Counted from the first letter of the stretch, positions 38,496 to 49,137 are shown. The stretch: DNA of 49,977 nt from Sporosarcina ureae (GCF_029267015.1 NZ_JARIEA010000047.1:1-49977), one strand, 5' to 3'. Made by a program: numbers and translations. The notes: generated by a model not told the origin, from the letters alone.

Positions 38496-39137
38496 TCATG
38501 AATCCTTGTGTATGTTGACTTCAGAACTTACAATTCGCCAAACATTTTCAACTACTTGCGCTGGTGTTTGTTGTGCATCCACGACCTGAATCCGTTCGCT
38601 ATCCAGTCGCATCACTTCTTGATAGCCTTTGTATACCCGCTTATGAAAATCCATTTTTTCCAAATCCAGACGATTTCGTTCACGATCTTTATCCTTCCAT
38701 ATTCGAGCTAGTCCTACTTCAGGTGGCACGTCGAAGAAGATTGTACAATCTGGCATATACTGCTCAATCGCAAATAAGTTGATCGCCAGTACATTTTCAA
38801 TACCAAGTTCACGTGCGAACCCTTGATAAGCCAATGAACTATCAATGAAACGATCGCAAAGAACAATTTTACCCTGCTCAAGTGCCGGTATGATTTTCTC
38901 CACTAAATGTTGTCTACGCGCAGCTGCGTACAACAAAGCTTCCGTTTTACTGTCCATTGCATCATGATTCGAATCTAGGATTACTTCACGGATCTTTTCT
39001 GCAATAGGAATTCCACCCGGTTCTCGAGTCATAACGACGTCTTGTCCTTGTGCTCTCAGACGGTCTGTAATCTCTTGTAATACAGTCGTCTTTCCAGCTC
39101 CTTCTGGTCCTTCAAAACTAATGAATAATCCCGCCAT
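38496..39137 (-). CDS. tmk: Thymidylate kinase
   Basis: 213 residues from the ATG at 39137 ([20 protein letters not shown]). P-loop GPEGAGKTT (about 10-18), [15 protein letters not shown], the [18 protein letters not shown] motif, and a lid with [11 protein letters not shown]. Phosphorylates dTMP for DNA synthesis. It lies 15 bp after yaaO, probably one transcript with darA and yaaR. Confidence 0.97.
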   Translation of the reverse strand: MAGLFISFEGPEGAGKTTVLQEITDRLRAQGQDVVMTREPGGIPIAEKIREVILDSNHDAMDSKTEALLYAAARRQHLVEKIIPALEQGKIVLCDRFIDSSLAYQGFARELGIENVLAINLFAIEQYMPDCTIFFDVPPEVGLARIWKDKDRERNRLDLEKMDFHKRVYKGYQEVMRLDSERIQVVDAQQTPAQVVENVWRIVSSEVNIHKDS

Positions 39138-39152
39138 CTTTTTATCCCCCAT

Positions 39153-40577
39153 CTATTCGACTACTACTATTATTTGTTTTCTCTCAATATTGAACGCTCC
39201 CTGAAATCTACAGCCAGCCGTCAAGAGTTTATGCATTTGTTCCGCATGCTCGCGACTAATGCGCTCCCCTGCACAAACTAGAGGAATGCCTGGTGGATAG
39301 GGAATAACCGCATCTGCCGCCACATTCCCTATTGCCTTCTCAATATCTATCCACTCTGTATCCATCACATGAATTTGGTTTGCCGTATAGACTACCGATG
39401 TCGCAGTACTAATTGGCAAGAAGTTATGGATCTCTACTGACGTAGCTTCTTGAACTGTTACGCTATTCACTGCTTGCCTAAATTTGTCGATTACATCAAC
39501 ACATGATTCTACATGTTTCGCTTTTACTAAAGGCAGTATTAGTAGCACTTGATACAAGTCCGCCAACTCCGTATACACACCCTGTTGTTCCAATGCTTCC
39601 TGCAAGACAAACCCGGTATAACCTATTACACGTATAAGTAGCTTTAGTTCATCGTCAGTCTCCACTACTTCGACGTGGTCTATAGTGGATAAACCTCGAA
39701 TTAAACTACTTCTGTATAGTTGAAAACTTCCATAGTCATCCTCATCATACATCTCTGCATAGTATCTTGCATCATCCAAAGATGCCATCAATAAATAGGA
39801 TGGACTACTCGACTGCAACATTTGCAGGTAATGAGCCACTCGTTCCGACTCTACAAATTGCGAACGAATATGTAAAAAAGATGCCATCGTCATAGCAGGG
39901 AGTGTTTTATGAGCAGATTGAACGACAACATCCGCTCCTAGTTCTAGTGCGCTCTTTGGAAATTCCTTACTTGCTATAAAATGTGCACCGTGCGCTTCAT
40001 CCACTAAAACTGGTATGTTATGGCTGTGACAAATTTCTATAATCGCTTTCAGATCTTTATTTACCATTCCATAATAAGTAGGTGTAGTTAAAATAGCTGC
40101 CTTGCTATTCGGATACTGCGCGAGTGCTTCTTTTATACTTCTCAACGATACCGTTCCAGCCGTTTGCGTACGCTCATGCCAATCTGGGGAAAGAAATACC
40201 GCATTGGCACCTGTTAGTTCCAGTGCATTAAATATGGATTTATGTGCATTGCGTTGCACAATAACCGAGTCACCCCGTTGAACCGTCGCATACAGCATAG
40301 CCAGATTCCCTACTGTCGAACCGTTCACCAAAAAGAAACTACGGTCACTTCTATAAAGATTGGACAACTTATCTTCAGCTTGTTTAATCGCTTCTGTCGG
40401 CTCATGCAAATCATCAAGTCCTGTCAGCTCTGTTACGTCATATGCAAGTGCTTGGCGCATAGCCTCTGGTAAATCAGATAATATCCCACTTTTATGGCCA
40501 GGCACATGGAACGAAGCAGGTTTTTGGTCGTGGAAATCCTGCAAAGCCTGCACAAGTGGCCGATCTTGATACTTCAT
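39153..40577 (-). CDS. yaaO: Orn/Lys/Arg decarboxylase-family PLP enzyme (YaaO)
   Basis: 474 residues from the ATG at 40577 (MKYQDRPLVQALQDFHDQKP), with AAAGGAGTG upstream. Fold-type I PLP enzyme: HVPGHKSG, FLVNGSTVGNLAM, VLVDEAHGAHF and the PLP lysine in QSAHKTLPAMT. C-terminal domain with VIPYPPGIPLVCAGE. Substrate (arginine, lysine or ornithine) cannot be decided by eye. It heads the yaaO-tmk-darA-yaaR group, directly after the accessory LuxR genes. Confidence 0.92.
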   Translation of the reverse strand: MKYQDRPLVQALQDFHDQKPASFHVPGHKSGILSDLPEAMRQALAYDVTELTGLDDLHEPTEAIKQAEDKLSNLYRSDRSFFLVNGSTVGNLAMLYATVQRGDSVIVQRNAHKSIFNALELTGANAVFLSPDWHERTQTAGTVSLRSIKEALAQYPNSKAAILTTPTYYGMVNKDLKAIIEICHSHNIPVLVDEAHGAHFIASKEFPKSALELGADVVVQSAHKTLPAMTMASFLHIRSQFVESERVAHYLQMLQSSSPSYLLMASLDDARYYAEMYDEDDYGSFQLYRSSLIRGLSTIDHVEVVETDDELKLLIRVIGYTGFVLQEALEQQGVYTELADLYQVLLILPLVKAKHVESCVDVIDKFRQAVNSVTVQEATSVEIHNFLPISTATSVVYTANQIHVMDTEWIDIEKAIGNVAADAVIPYPPGIPLVCAGERISREHAEQMHKLLTAGCRFQGAFNIERKQIIVVVE

Positions 40578-40613
40578 GTATTTTTGCACTCCTTTACTTT
40601 CATTCAGTATAGC

Positions 40614-40647
40614 AAAAAAGCGACACTTCTGATGCAAGAAGTATCGC
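40614..40647 (-). terminator. Terminator after the luxR-type pair
   Basis: On the minus strand GCGATACTTC-ttgcatca-GAAGTGTCGC (one wobble) followed by TTTTTT, 19 bp past the stop. Confidence 0.9.
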
Positions 40648-40665
40648 CTTTTATATCGTCCTATA

Positions 40666-43173
40666 CTATTTATATGCCTTTAACATAGCCTGTGTTCTGG
40701 ATTTAACACTTAGCTTTTCATATATAGAAGTCAAATAGATCCGCACGCTCCCTTCCGTCAAAGCTAGCTTTTTTGCTATTTTATAATTGGTTTCACCTAG
40801 CACGAGAAGTGAGAACACTTCCTGCTCACGTGGTGTTAGTAAATCTAGGACGGGATTCCTTTCTATTGTGGCCTGTAGTAAGCGTTCTACGTAGAAGCGT
40901 GGGACCTGATTCCATTCCTTATCACTTTGTTGATTACGTAATTTCATATATTCTTTTAGCATATCCTCCATATTGTCTTCTTCCACAAATAACTGCGTAT
41001 AACCGTATTCTTTACTACAAGTCATTGCATCTTGTAAGGCCTGAGCCATTTCGGACCAATATGCCATGAGCGCGTAACAAGAACTTTCTAAGATCGCAGC
41101 TTCAATATATGTTACGACTTGCCCTTCTTCTAAAGCTTCGAACTTCACACACAATACTTTCTTCAATGCTTCTTCCCATTGCCCCATTCTCAAAAGTAGT
41201 CTTGCTTCTACAAGTGCAACAAAAGGATGTTGCTGAATACCTTCCGCGTAGTCATGTTGTATCATCGAGAGCGCCACTTCTGCATCTTCTGGATGGTCTT
41301 GTTTCAAGTGCAAGAACGCTTCAAATGCGTATAAAAATCCTTTCCAATAGCTGTCTTCGGTATATAGTAAAGCACTTTGGATCTTCTCATGTGCTTTTTC
41401 CATCTCACCATTTGCTATATGCAGTTTACAACTCAATACATACATAGGTATCAACAGACCTGGATCTTGGAAATGATGTGCTAGAAGTAGAGCTTCTACT
41501 TGTTGCTTTCTAGCTTCTTTTATTGAACCTGTTACGTACAATGTTTCCGCTTGAATCCCATGATAATAACCTGTGATGGAAAGTTTATTCGTGTGACATG
41601 ACTGTAGTTCTAATTGTGTTGACTGTATGACTAGTTTTTTGGCTGAACCTAGTGGTGTACGTGATAGTATAGGCTCTATTTTATTAAACTGAAGTGGCAG
41701 GGTATATAGTTTAGAGCTTTGTTCTACATGTAAATCAAAACCTTTTTGCAACCACTGTCCCACTTCTGTCACGCCACCCATACGAATGATCGTGATGTAA
41801 GATTTGATTAAGAAATAGTCGTATGCAGCAGATCGACTTCTTTCGGTAAATGTATTCCATTCTTTCCGATTCTCTTTCGCCGTCATTTGATTCATGACGT
41901 GATCTGCTTCATCCACTCGATGCTCAGCTAGAAGAGCATAAGCAAAGAGTAATTGAAGATCAAAAGCCAATGGAATATGGGCTTCTTCAAATTCTTTACA
42001 CCAGCAGATAAAAGATGTAGTTTCTTTATTTTTTATTAGATCCTCACCGTAATTCATCATCCAAGTGCTTGCAAGTGGGTATGCTTGCCCCTTTAAGGCG
42101 TGGGTGATGGCTTTCACGACGTTACCTTGCTGAAAGTATATACCTGCAGCTTTCCTATGCAAAGTAGATACAAATTCCTTTGAATGGTTTTTCTGCAAGT
42201 TTTGCCGTAGCACTACAGCAAAAAGTGGATGATAGCGATATTGTGTATCTATTTCTGAATCGCTTTCTATGAAAAACCCTTTTTCCTCTAGATTCTTCAA
42301 ATGAATAAGACTCTCTTTACTCTCGAGTAAGGCATCGCATATCTGTTGATTCATCGTGTCCAAGATGGATGTCACTAAGAGGAAATGCTGTGCGGAGCTT
42401 GAGAAATTACTCCACAGATCATTTGTTAAAACATTCATAGTGAATTGTCGATGCCTGTCAGATCTCAATTGATGAGATATTTCTTGTGACTGCAAAACCT
42501 CTTGAAGTCCCGCAGGCCACCCTTCCGTTTGAATAAACTCTTGCCATACTGATCCTTGCTGTTGAGGGTGTTGTTTCAAGTAGCTTTTCATATCATCATC
42601 CGTAATGCGCAATTGCTGCATTCTAACTTCAGTGACAGTTAATAAGGATTGCCATAGTGCGAGTGTAAAGGGAGGAAGATGGCGACTGGCGAAGCAAATT
42701 TTTAATGATTCCGGTAAATTCACTACAAAGTATTGAATCATTTCCAATAGTTCTGGATCATTAATATGATGAAAATCATCAATGATCAATCGTACTGGCT
42801 TTTCTTTACCTCTGTCTAGTTCTTTATAGAAGCTCCACATGGCATCCAGTTCATTTCGGTCTGCTTTGGCTAACTTCTCATGCAATTTCTTTTTTGGTAG
42901 CAAATTGCACGCTGAATAAACAGTATAGATAATATATCTAAAAAACTGAAGTGCTTGATTGTCTTTTTCATCGACTGTTAGCCATGCAATATGTTCATTA
43001 AGTTCTTTTGACCAATTAGTCAAAAATGTTGTCTTACCATAACCTGTTGGAGCACTGATAAATAATACGTTTGACTGTACCGCCTCATGTCGGACGGCGA
43101 ACATACTCTCCCTGCTAATCCACTTTTCAAAACAAACAGGTTTTTGTATTTTCGATTCTACTAATACAACCAT
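40666..43173 (-). CDS. MalT-type LuxR-family ATPase regulator (second of tandem pair)
   Basis: 835 residues from the ATG at 43173, chosen because AAAGGGG lies eight bases before it. N-terminal STAND-type NTPase with Walker A SAPTGYGKTTFL (about 40-51) and Walker B-like LIIDDFHHI (about 130-138). A long TPR-like helical region (about 330-740) would bind an inducer, and the C-terminal LuxR helix-turn-helix begins LTPREQEVFSLLVLGETNYK and ends KLSVKSRTQAML. MalT-like proteins are ATP- and ligand-dependent activators; the ligand here is unknown. It follows its paralogue by 29 bp. Accessory; not in B. subtilis at this locus. Confidence 0.9.
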   Translation of the reverse strand: MVVLVESKIQKPVCFEKWISRESMFAVRHEAVQSNVLFISAPTGYGKTTFLTNWSKELNEHIAWLTVDEKDNQALQFFRYIIYTVYSACNLLPKKKLHEKLAKADRNELDAMWSFYKELDRGKEKPVRLIIDDFHHINDPELLEMIQYFVVNLPESLKICFASRHLPPFTLALWQSLLTVTEVRMQQLRITDDDMKSYLKQHPQQQGSVWQEFIQTEGWPAGLQEVLQSQEISHQLRSDRHRQFTMNVLTNDLWSNFSSSAQHFLLVTSILDTMNQQICDALLESKESLIHLKNLEEKGFFIESDSEIDTQYRYHPLFAVVLRQNLQKNHSKEFVSTLHRKAAGIYFQQGNVVKAITHALKGQAYPLASTWMMNYGEDLIKNKETTSFICWCKEFEEAHIPLAFDLQLLFAYALLAEHRVDEADHVMNQMTAKENRKEWNTFTERSRSAAYDYFLIKSYITIIRMGGVTEVGQWLQKGFDLHVEQSSKLYTLPLQFNKIEPILSRTPLGSAKKLVIQSTQLELQSCHTNKLSITGYYHGIQAETLYVTGSIKEARKQQVEALLLAHHFQDPGLLIPMYVLSCKLHIANGEMEKAHEKIQSALLYTEDSYWKGFLYAFEAFLHLKQDHPEDAEVALSMIQHDYAEGIQQHPFVALVEARLLLRMGQWEEALKKVLCVKFEALEEGQVVTYIEAAILESSCYALMAYWSEMAQALQDAMTCSKEYGYTQLFVEEDNMEDMLKEYMKLRNQQSDKEWNQVPRFYVERLLQATIERNPVLDLLTPREQEVFSLLVLGETNYKIAKKLALTEGSVRIYLTSIYEKLSVKSRTQAMLKAYK

Positions 43174-43202
43174 TATAGCCATCCCCTTTGTCGATAGTAG
43201 TT

Positions 43203-45761
43203 CTATTGCCAATCCTTCATTTGCAATATAGCTTGAGTTCGCGAGCTGACATTAAGCTTTTTATACACCTTCGATAAATACACTCTAACAGTTCCCTCCG
43301 AAAGGAATAGTTGTTCAGCTATTTCCTTATTTGTTGAACCTGTCGCAAGTGCTTTGATCAGCTCTTCTTCTCGCGGAGTCAGCTTCGGTTTACTATGATG
43401 AGTGGTTGTGGGACGAGTGATATGATCTGTGCGTAACGACTGTGCAAAAACAAGTGGAACCGTTTTCCATTCAGCCTGTTCAAAATTCATTCGACTTTTT
43501 ATATAACTGATCAGCACTGGATTTAATGCTTTTTCATCCATGAATAATCTTTTATAACCTGACTTCACTGCTAAATCGAGTGCTTGATGAAGTGTCTCTA
43601 CCGCGAGTTTTCTCTTGTTGGTTTGCCACATACAGATTGATCGCAATACCTTCGCTTCTATTGAAGTTGTCATTTGAAAATCTTCTTTAGCTTCTTGCGC
43701 CACTTGATCAATGTAATAAAGAGCTCTTCGGAAATCACCTTTTTCCATATGCCATCTTGCTCGTACGAGAATCCAGAATTCCAAGCTGGGCTCTGCTTGC
43801 TTATAGGTTAGGTTCGATGATTTGTTCAATTCAAATTCTGCCCGATCTAACAACCCTTCTCGAATATAACTAAGTGCTTTCATTGTAATTAAAATGCATT
43901 GCCAGTTGGCATTCGTCGCTGAATCTATCGCGTGGTTAAGTAAAGCCTGTGCTTTGATAAACTGTTTATTAACTAGATAAATTTTCGCTTGCAAAATGTA
44001 CATAGGAACGGACAACCCTGCGTCGGCATGACGGTAAGTATATTCCATTGCCTTTTCTATATATTGCTCTGATTCGGGTAGTAGATTCATTTCATAAAGA
44101 ACTTCGGCTTGCAGACCATAACTATACCCGGCTAGATTGTGAGCAAGGAATTTATCACTTCGCAAAATATCATTATATATAGATAATTGTTTAAAGGAGC
44201 ACAATTTACCTCTGTTACCTAAACTAGTCCGTAACAACTGTGGTTCGAAGTGGTTGTAAATGATAGAAACATGTTTCCATCGAGAATCTGTTGGAAATGG
44301 GTGATTGTGAATCTTTTTCTGTAAATACAGGACTCTCTTATCAGTCGGTCCACACTGCGTACACAACATAAAGACTTTTACGACCTCTAAAATTAATGAT
44401 GCATCTTCCAATGCGGCTTCATTTTTCCACCGATCCTTTTCATGTCTACGATCAAGCTCTCTAACAATCGATCCTGCCTTTTCCATATTAAACTGCATTG
44501 CTAGATTGAATGCATATATGGTAAGCGTTTCGACATGGATTTCAAAGGAGTTTTTACGAAGCGTCTTAACCCACCACATAAACATTTCTATTTGTTTGGA
44601 TAAAACGATGTTTACTAGATTCTCTTCGATCCAATGATCCGCTACGGTGAAGAGTTTTCCTTTTATCGCTAGCTCTATTGCTAGAGCATAATCGCCTTGT
44701 TCATATTCGACGTATGCTGCTTTGATATAAATTTCAGTGATAGAGTCTTTGGAAAAACGTTGCTGCATCTCGTTCTGTAAAGCAGTTGAAAATAGACTAT
44801 GATATCTGTATGTCAAATGACTGTTATCTAACCGATGAATAAACAGCCCTCTTTTTTCTATATCCTTCAATATATCTTCACTATCACTACGACCCAGTAC
44901 CTGATTACATTTTTCAGGTGTTAATTCATTCAACATGGATGTACGTATAAGAAAGTCTTGCATCGAAGGTTTGAGGCTCGATAAAACTTCATAGAGTAAG
45001 TGATTTGCTACCACGGGTGATAATATGGAGGAGTCTTTTGACTCCCATTGACGATCATCTTCTATTCCCGCTAAGTGGATTAATTGGATCCCTAAAGCCC
45101 AACCTTCTGTAATACGCAATACTTGCTGATAAAAAAATATAGAATGACTCATTTTAGGTGAATGCTTGCTATAAAACTCCCGAACTTCATGCAGTTGAAA
45201 TTGTAGTTGTTGAATACCAATTTCATATACCCAACCTTTTGTCCGCCACTTTGAAACGGTCAGCGGTACTTCATTTTGACTCGCTATGAATAGCTTCACG
45301 TGATGTGGTAAGTAATCGATGAATCTGTTCATCATCTTATGGATGGCTGGATTCGTGATCACATTATAATCGTCCAGAACAAGCGCAATTTTACTACGCG
45401 TGTTAGTCAGTTCATTCAATAACATATCTACGATCATAGAATACGGCGGACTAGTCTTAACGAAAGATAAGAGTCTTTCTGTATTGAGCACTTTCCCCTT
45501 TTCAGCTAGTGATACAATCATGTACGTCCAAAATCGAATTGGGTCATTATCCATTTCATCCAATGTGAGCCAAGCCGTCGAATCTGTTGTTTCGGAGAAT
45601 GATTTACTCAGCAGCATCGTCTTTCCATATCCTTTTGGTGCACGAATGATAGTAAGTCGAACTAATCTCGCATGAATAGGAACTTCTATATCTTTTCGGA
45701 CGATTATTTCTTCGTTCGCTATAGGCATTTTGATTTTTTCATCTGCTCCATATACTTTCAC
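43203..45761 (-). CDS. MalT-type LuxR-family ATPase regulator (first of tandem pair)
   Basis: 852 residues, GTG start at 45761 with GGGAGAG upstream. Same architecture as the downstream gene: Walker A RAPKGYGKTMLL (about 40-51), Walker B-like LVLDDYNVI, TPR-like middle, and C-terminal LuxR domain LTPREEELIKALATGSTNKE to KLNVSSRTQAIL. Overall design and many positions match the neighbour, so the pair arose by duplication, though the two have diverged clearly. No metabolic genes adjoin except decayed lipoprotein genes, so the regulated target is not obvious. Confidence 0.9.
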   Translation of the reverse strand: MKVYGADEKIKMPIANEEIIVRKDIEVPIHARLVRLTIIRAPKGYGKTMLLSKSFSETTDSTAWLTLDEMDNDPIRFWTYMIVSLAEKGKVLNTERLLSFVKTSPPYSMIVDMLLNELTNTRSKIALVLDDYNVITNPAIHKMMNRFIDYLPHHVKLFIASQNEVPLTVSKWRTKGWVYEIGIQQLQFQLHEVREFYSKHSPKMSHSIFFYQQVLRITEGWALGIQLIHLAGIEDDRQWESKDSSILSPVVANHLLYEVLSSLKPSMQDFLIRTSMLNELTPEKCNQVLGRSDSEDILKDIEKRGLFIHRLDNSHLTYRYHSLFSTALQNEMQQRFSKDSITEIYIKAAYVEYEQGDYALAIELAIKGKLFTVADHWIEENLVNIVLSKQIEMFMWWVKTLRKNSFEIHVETLTIYAFNLAMQFNMEKAGSIVRELDRRHEKDRWKNEAALEDASLILEVVKVFMLCTQCGPTDKRVLYLQKKIHNHPFPTDSRWKHVSIIYNHFEPQLLRTSLGNRGKLCSFKQLSIYNDILRSDKFLAHNLAGYSYGLQAEVLYEMNLLPESEQYIEKAMEYTYRHADAGLSVPMYILQAKIYLVNKQFIKAQALLNHAIDSATNANWQCILITMKALSYIREGLLDRAEFELNKSSNLTYKQAEPSLEFWILVRARWHMEKGDFRRALYYIDQVAQEAKEDFQMTTSIEAKVLRSICMWQTNKRKLAVETLHQALDLAVKSGYKRLFMDEKALNPVLISYIKSRMNFEQAEWKTVPLVFAQSLRTDHITRPTTTHHSKPKLTPREEELIKALATGSTNKEIAEQLFLSEGTVRVYLSKVYKKLNVSSRTQAILQMKDWQ

Positions 45762-45819
45762 GAATCTTCTCTCCCTTCGGTCGCTTACGACTCACACTAG
45801 ATATCGATAGTGCAAATAT

Positions 45820-46032
45820 CTATTTGTCATTAGAGACATCTGTGTTGAAAAATATTTCCCCAATTGGCTTATTGAGTTCATCTGAGATCTTCTTCATTGT
45901 TTTAGCACTTGGATAGTACGCACCGTTCTCTATTTTAGATAATGCTGTACGTCCGATGCCCACCCGCTCGGCCAATTCCGCCTGCGTCAGATTCATTTGT
46001 TTCCTGAGTTCTTTTATATGATTGGCAAGCAT
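45820..46032 (-). CDS. Short XRE-family DNA-binding protein
   Basis: 70 residues from the ATG at 46032, which has AAAGGAG upstream; the open frame continues farther only because it runs into a decayed gene in the same frame. The whole protein is one Cro/CI-type helix-turn-helix (HIKELRKQMNLTQAELAERV, GIGRTALSKIENGAYYPSAK) with a short tail. Typical of stand-alone regulators of mobile or stress genes. It is 58 bp upstream of the LuxR-type pair on the same strand. Confidence 0.85.
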   Translation of the reverse strand: MLANHIKELRKQMNLTQAELAERVGIGRTALSKIENGAYYPSAKTMKKISDELNKPIGEIFFNTDVSNDK

Positions 46033-46089
46033 CTCGTTTTCTCCTTTCGCCTCCATTTTATAATTGATGGCTTTAATCAGGAATTCTAA

Positions 46090-47001
46090 TGTGCATATAT
46101 CCATTCTCCCCATCCGCCATAGAGAAACTTTTGTTTGCCCTTCTTCGACTGAAATCTTCATCCATTGATACAAAGTTTGCTGATCTCCATACCAAACAGT
46201 GAACTCATTCCCACGTTCATCTCGATAATCAAAGTACATACTACCAACTAAAACCGCCAGCCAATAAAGCAATAACTGGTTGTCCAGGAAGAGTGCTCAA
46301 TTTCCTCACTACTTTATGGATAAACTTGTTATCTGCTTTTGGACCTGGCTCTGAATGGCCCCCGTTTAAGTTATACGCCATCATGACGTAGACTGGTCCC
46401 GTCGGAAAGTCATATTGTTCTACATCTACATTAGGTTCCAATATAATGCGCAATGATTTTCCTTGCGCCCCGAGAACGACAGACCATTCTTGATAAAATT
46501 GAATTAAATTTGGGAAATCTTCTTTGTTTATATTTTCATAGTCTATTTCAAGGCCTTCAAATTAATAGGTATCAGCATATTTCAAGATATTATCAATATG
46601 GCTTTTACGACTTTCAGGAGTTTCTACTAAACGTCCAACTAACTCAGATTCTTTGTGGATAGCTGTTCCATCAGGTAGAAACTGATCATTCACGATTGTT
46701 AAATCTAGTGGAACATTATGTTCTTTTGAAAACTTCTTCATTCCAGCAATCGCATCGTCCATTTCGTCTCAGAAGTAGAGCTGGTCTTTTCATTAAAATA
46801 GGCTGCAAAAACCTGTGCACGATCTAGACCTTGAACTTGTTGCAGATCTTCTACTCCGCTTTGCCATTGCCATTCCGTGACCCATGCTGAAAACTTCAAT
46901 TCATCTGGGTCTGATAAATCCATAGTTTGCTGTAATTTCCTGACATCCACTAAAGTGAAGGCAGGAAATTACAATGAGTATCATTTTTTATTAGTCAGCA
47001 T
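46090..47001 (-). pseudogene. Decayed GH18-type glycosidase lipoprotein
   Basis: An ATG at 47001 with GGCGGAG opens a lipoprotein signal with lipobox HFSGC, but a frameshift follows within about six codons. Further fragments give SAWVTEWQWQSGVEDLQQV (46950 frame), MDDAIAGMKKFSKEHNVPLD (shifted frame), an in-frame TAA at 46562-46564 just before the active-site segment FEGLEIDYENI, then VYVMMAYNLNGGHSEPGPKA, a further frameshift near 46250, and YRDERGNEFTVWYGD with a final SLWRMG. The DxE end of the GH18 motif, the MAYNLNGG segment and the WR(M/L)G end identify the family. At least three frameshifts and one nonsense codon make it inactive. Confidence 0.85.
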
Positions 47002-47034
47002 TGAAATCTCCGCCTTTTCAGCTCTTGCCAGTCA

Positions 47035-47916
47035 TTAGAAGTGATCAACTACCCAATTCATTGCGGATTTGATAGAACCGATAAATGTATACATGAGTTG
47101 CTGCGACTTTTGTATTTCATTCGTAAATAACGTCGCTTGCCCTACATTATTATTAGCTAATGAAGTGATAGTAATATCACTGAACTGCGCATCACGGATT
47201 GGATCGTTGAAGTCCAATGTTATCCACGTAGAACCTAGTGCCAGTTTGCCAGCGTGGATATCTTAATTAATAGCTAGCTTATTAATCACTTTCTTGTCAT
47301 TCAGCCATATAGATAATTTATTGTCTTGAAGTTTCATTTCTATATGTTTCTCGTTAGGTAATTTTTCTTGCTGCACTGGTTCTTCTCCTATGGAAACGGA
47401 ATCCTTGTCTTCCGTTAATATAGCAAGTTCAACTATAGGTATTGACTTAGTTTCAAGTATTTCTATCACATGTCCTCTAATCTTTCTTCAATAATCAGTT
47501 GATTATTTTCAATTGCCATTTTCACATAACCATCACCATTATCACTGTGCCGCAAGAAGATGGATTGTTGGCCTTCAACAGTACCTCGACTTTGCCTGCG
47601 AACTGAATATCCTTATCGTTACTTTGTGTTAATATTTATCAGCCAATCCGTTGAAGATAAGTGATAATTCCTTTCTAGTAGTCCACACATAGGAAATAGT
47701 TTCAGTATTCTCGCCAATATAAGGATCTATCTTTTCACTGGCTAATGCGACTGCATTAGAACCACTATTGGATTTACCGCCAAATAATGGTGAACATCCT
47801 CCTACTACCAATAAAGAACTTAAAAGTAAAAGAAGTGAAGCAGACTTTAATTTTCTTTTGTTGCAAGACTCTTTATATTTATAACGCATTCTCAATACCT
47901 TCACTTTCCGTGTCAC
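47035..47916 (-). pseudogene. Decayed lipoprotein gene upstream of the GH18 remnant
   Basis: The N-terminus is intact: a basic start (MTRKVKVLRMRYKYKE), hydrophobic core and lipobox LVVGGCSPL. The frame ends at 47629. Continuing fragments in other frames (DKDIQFAGKVEV, EGQQSIFLRHSDNGDGYVKM, IEMKLQDNKLSIWLNDKKVI, then after an in-frame TAA near 47270 GKLALGSTWITLDFNDPIRD) look like one beta-rich domain of concanavalin/LamG type, an inference from pattern only. At least three frameshifts and one nonsense codon are present. It probably formed an operon with the GH18 gene. Confidence 0.75.
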
Positions 47917-48670
47917 AACTTTTTTAATAAAAGTTGTTAGTATAACTTACAGAGTTTACACTAAGTATTCCGAACGACTTGTGTTAATAAGAATTTCAGA
48001 CCTGTTGTTCAGACTATTTGTAAGTTCTATCGCTTTATAGTAGATGTGTTTTAACTATCATCTACTGTACAGTTGTCGTTTTGACAACGATTCAGCAAAC
48101 TAGAATACATGCTTAAATAGTTATAAACTTTTGAGTAAAACAACGCTGATCTCGGCTTATATCAAAGCCACTTCTCCTTTTCATAAAGTAAATTGCTTTG
48201 TGTTGTTTAACAAAATAAAATAAAATAAATAAAAAACCGTTTGTTTAGCTTTACAACACATATTATGTCATTTTGTTCTTATTGTCAACACATTATTCAG
48301 ACAATTATACTACTAATTAAAGTAGCATCTACTATTTAAGCTTCTTTACTACCTTATTGTAAAATCGTATGAGGGCATATTTTATAAAACTAAGGGGTGT
48401 AGAGTATAGAAGTTCCTGTGCTAGTAAAGTATGATAACTACATTGCTAAAGAATCAAAACTTATACTATATGCGTTTTAGCTTTATTAATTGTCTATTAA
48501 TACACACGAACATTTCTAAAACGGTATTTGCAAAACACTGTATGTACTAAAAAAAGTCTTTTCACCTACTACACTTTCGACATTATTCTGTATATTTTAT
48601 TATAAATAAGCTATGATAGTAGTGCAGACTTTTCACTAACGAACTGTAGGTAGATAAGGTGGAGATATTA
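47917..48670. other. AT-rich gap upstream of the lipoprotein remnant and XRE gene
   Basis: No gene is supported in these 750 bp between divergent genes. A perfect inverted repeat GTTGTC-GTTTT-GACAAC at 48072-48088 could be an operator. Several T-rich runs and a stretch of AAATAAAATAAATAAAAAACCG occur near 48210. No family A, B or C repeat is present. Confidence 0.5.
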
Positions 48671-49054
48671 TTGAATGGATTTGGAAATCGTCTACGGAAA
48701 TTACGTGAACAGCATGAAATGACGTTGCGTTATTTAGCGGACCGTGCGGACTTGAGTTACTCTTTTATCGCTTCATTAGAAAAAGGCAGATACAACCCAT
48801 CACGTGAGACAGTTTGTGCACTAGCAGCGGCATTGGATACGGATAAAAATGAATTACTAATATTAGCAGGTTACTTACCCAACGATACAGTCGATCAAGC
48901 CATTTCTTCTTTGAAAAGTAATAGACAACCTAAAGAATTTGTACTTGAGAATTTGTTGCAAGAAGATGTATCTTTTAAAGGAATAACTTTATCTGATGCA
49001 GATAAAAACGCACTCTTAGCTTTCATGCAAACAATGTTTAGCTTGAGAGGGTAA
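48671..49054 (+). CDS. XRE-family transcriptional regulator
   Basis: 127 residues from a TTG at 48671 (AAGGTGGAG six bases before); a GTG at 48659 is the alternative. Residues about 5-60 form a Cro/CI helix-turn-helix (RLRKLREQHEMTLRYLADRA, LSYSFIASLEKGRYNPSRET). The C-terminal 65 residues are helical with no recognised domain, ending FMQTMFSLRG. It resembles host regulators of the ImmR/SinR style. Plus strand, monocistronic, followed by a terminator. Confidence 0.85.
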   Translation: MNGFGNRLRKLREQHEMTLRYLADRADLSYSFIASLEKGRYNPSRETVCALAAALDTDKNELLILAGYLPNDTVDQAISSLKSNRQPKEFVLENLLQEDVSFKGITLSDADKNALLAFMQTMFSLRG

Positions 49055-49103
49055 TTAAATTACTTTATTTCATAAAATTAACAATACTCAATAGTAATTT
49101 ATA

Positions 49104-49137
49104 TCACTCTACTATATACTAATAGTAGAGTGATTTT
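49104..49137 (+). terminator. Terminator after the XRE gene
   Basis: ATCACTCTACTA-tatactaa-style loop-TAGTAGAGTGAT, a 12-bp stem, followed by TTTTCGT. Confidence 0.85.
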
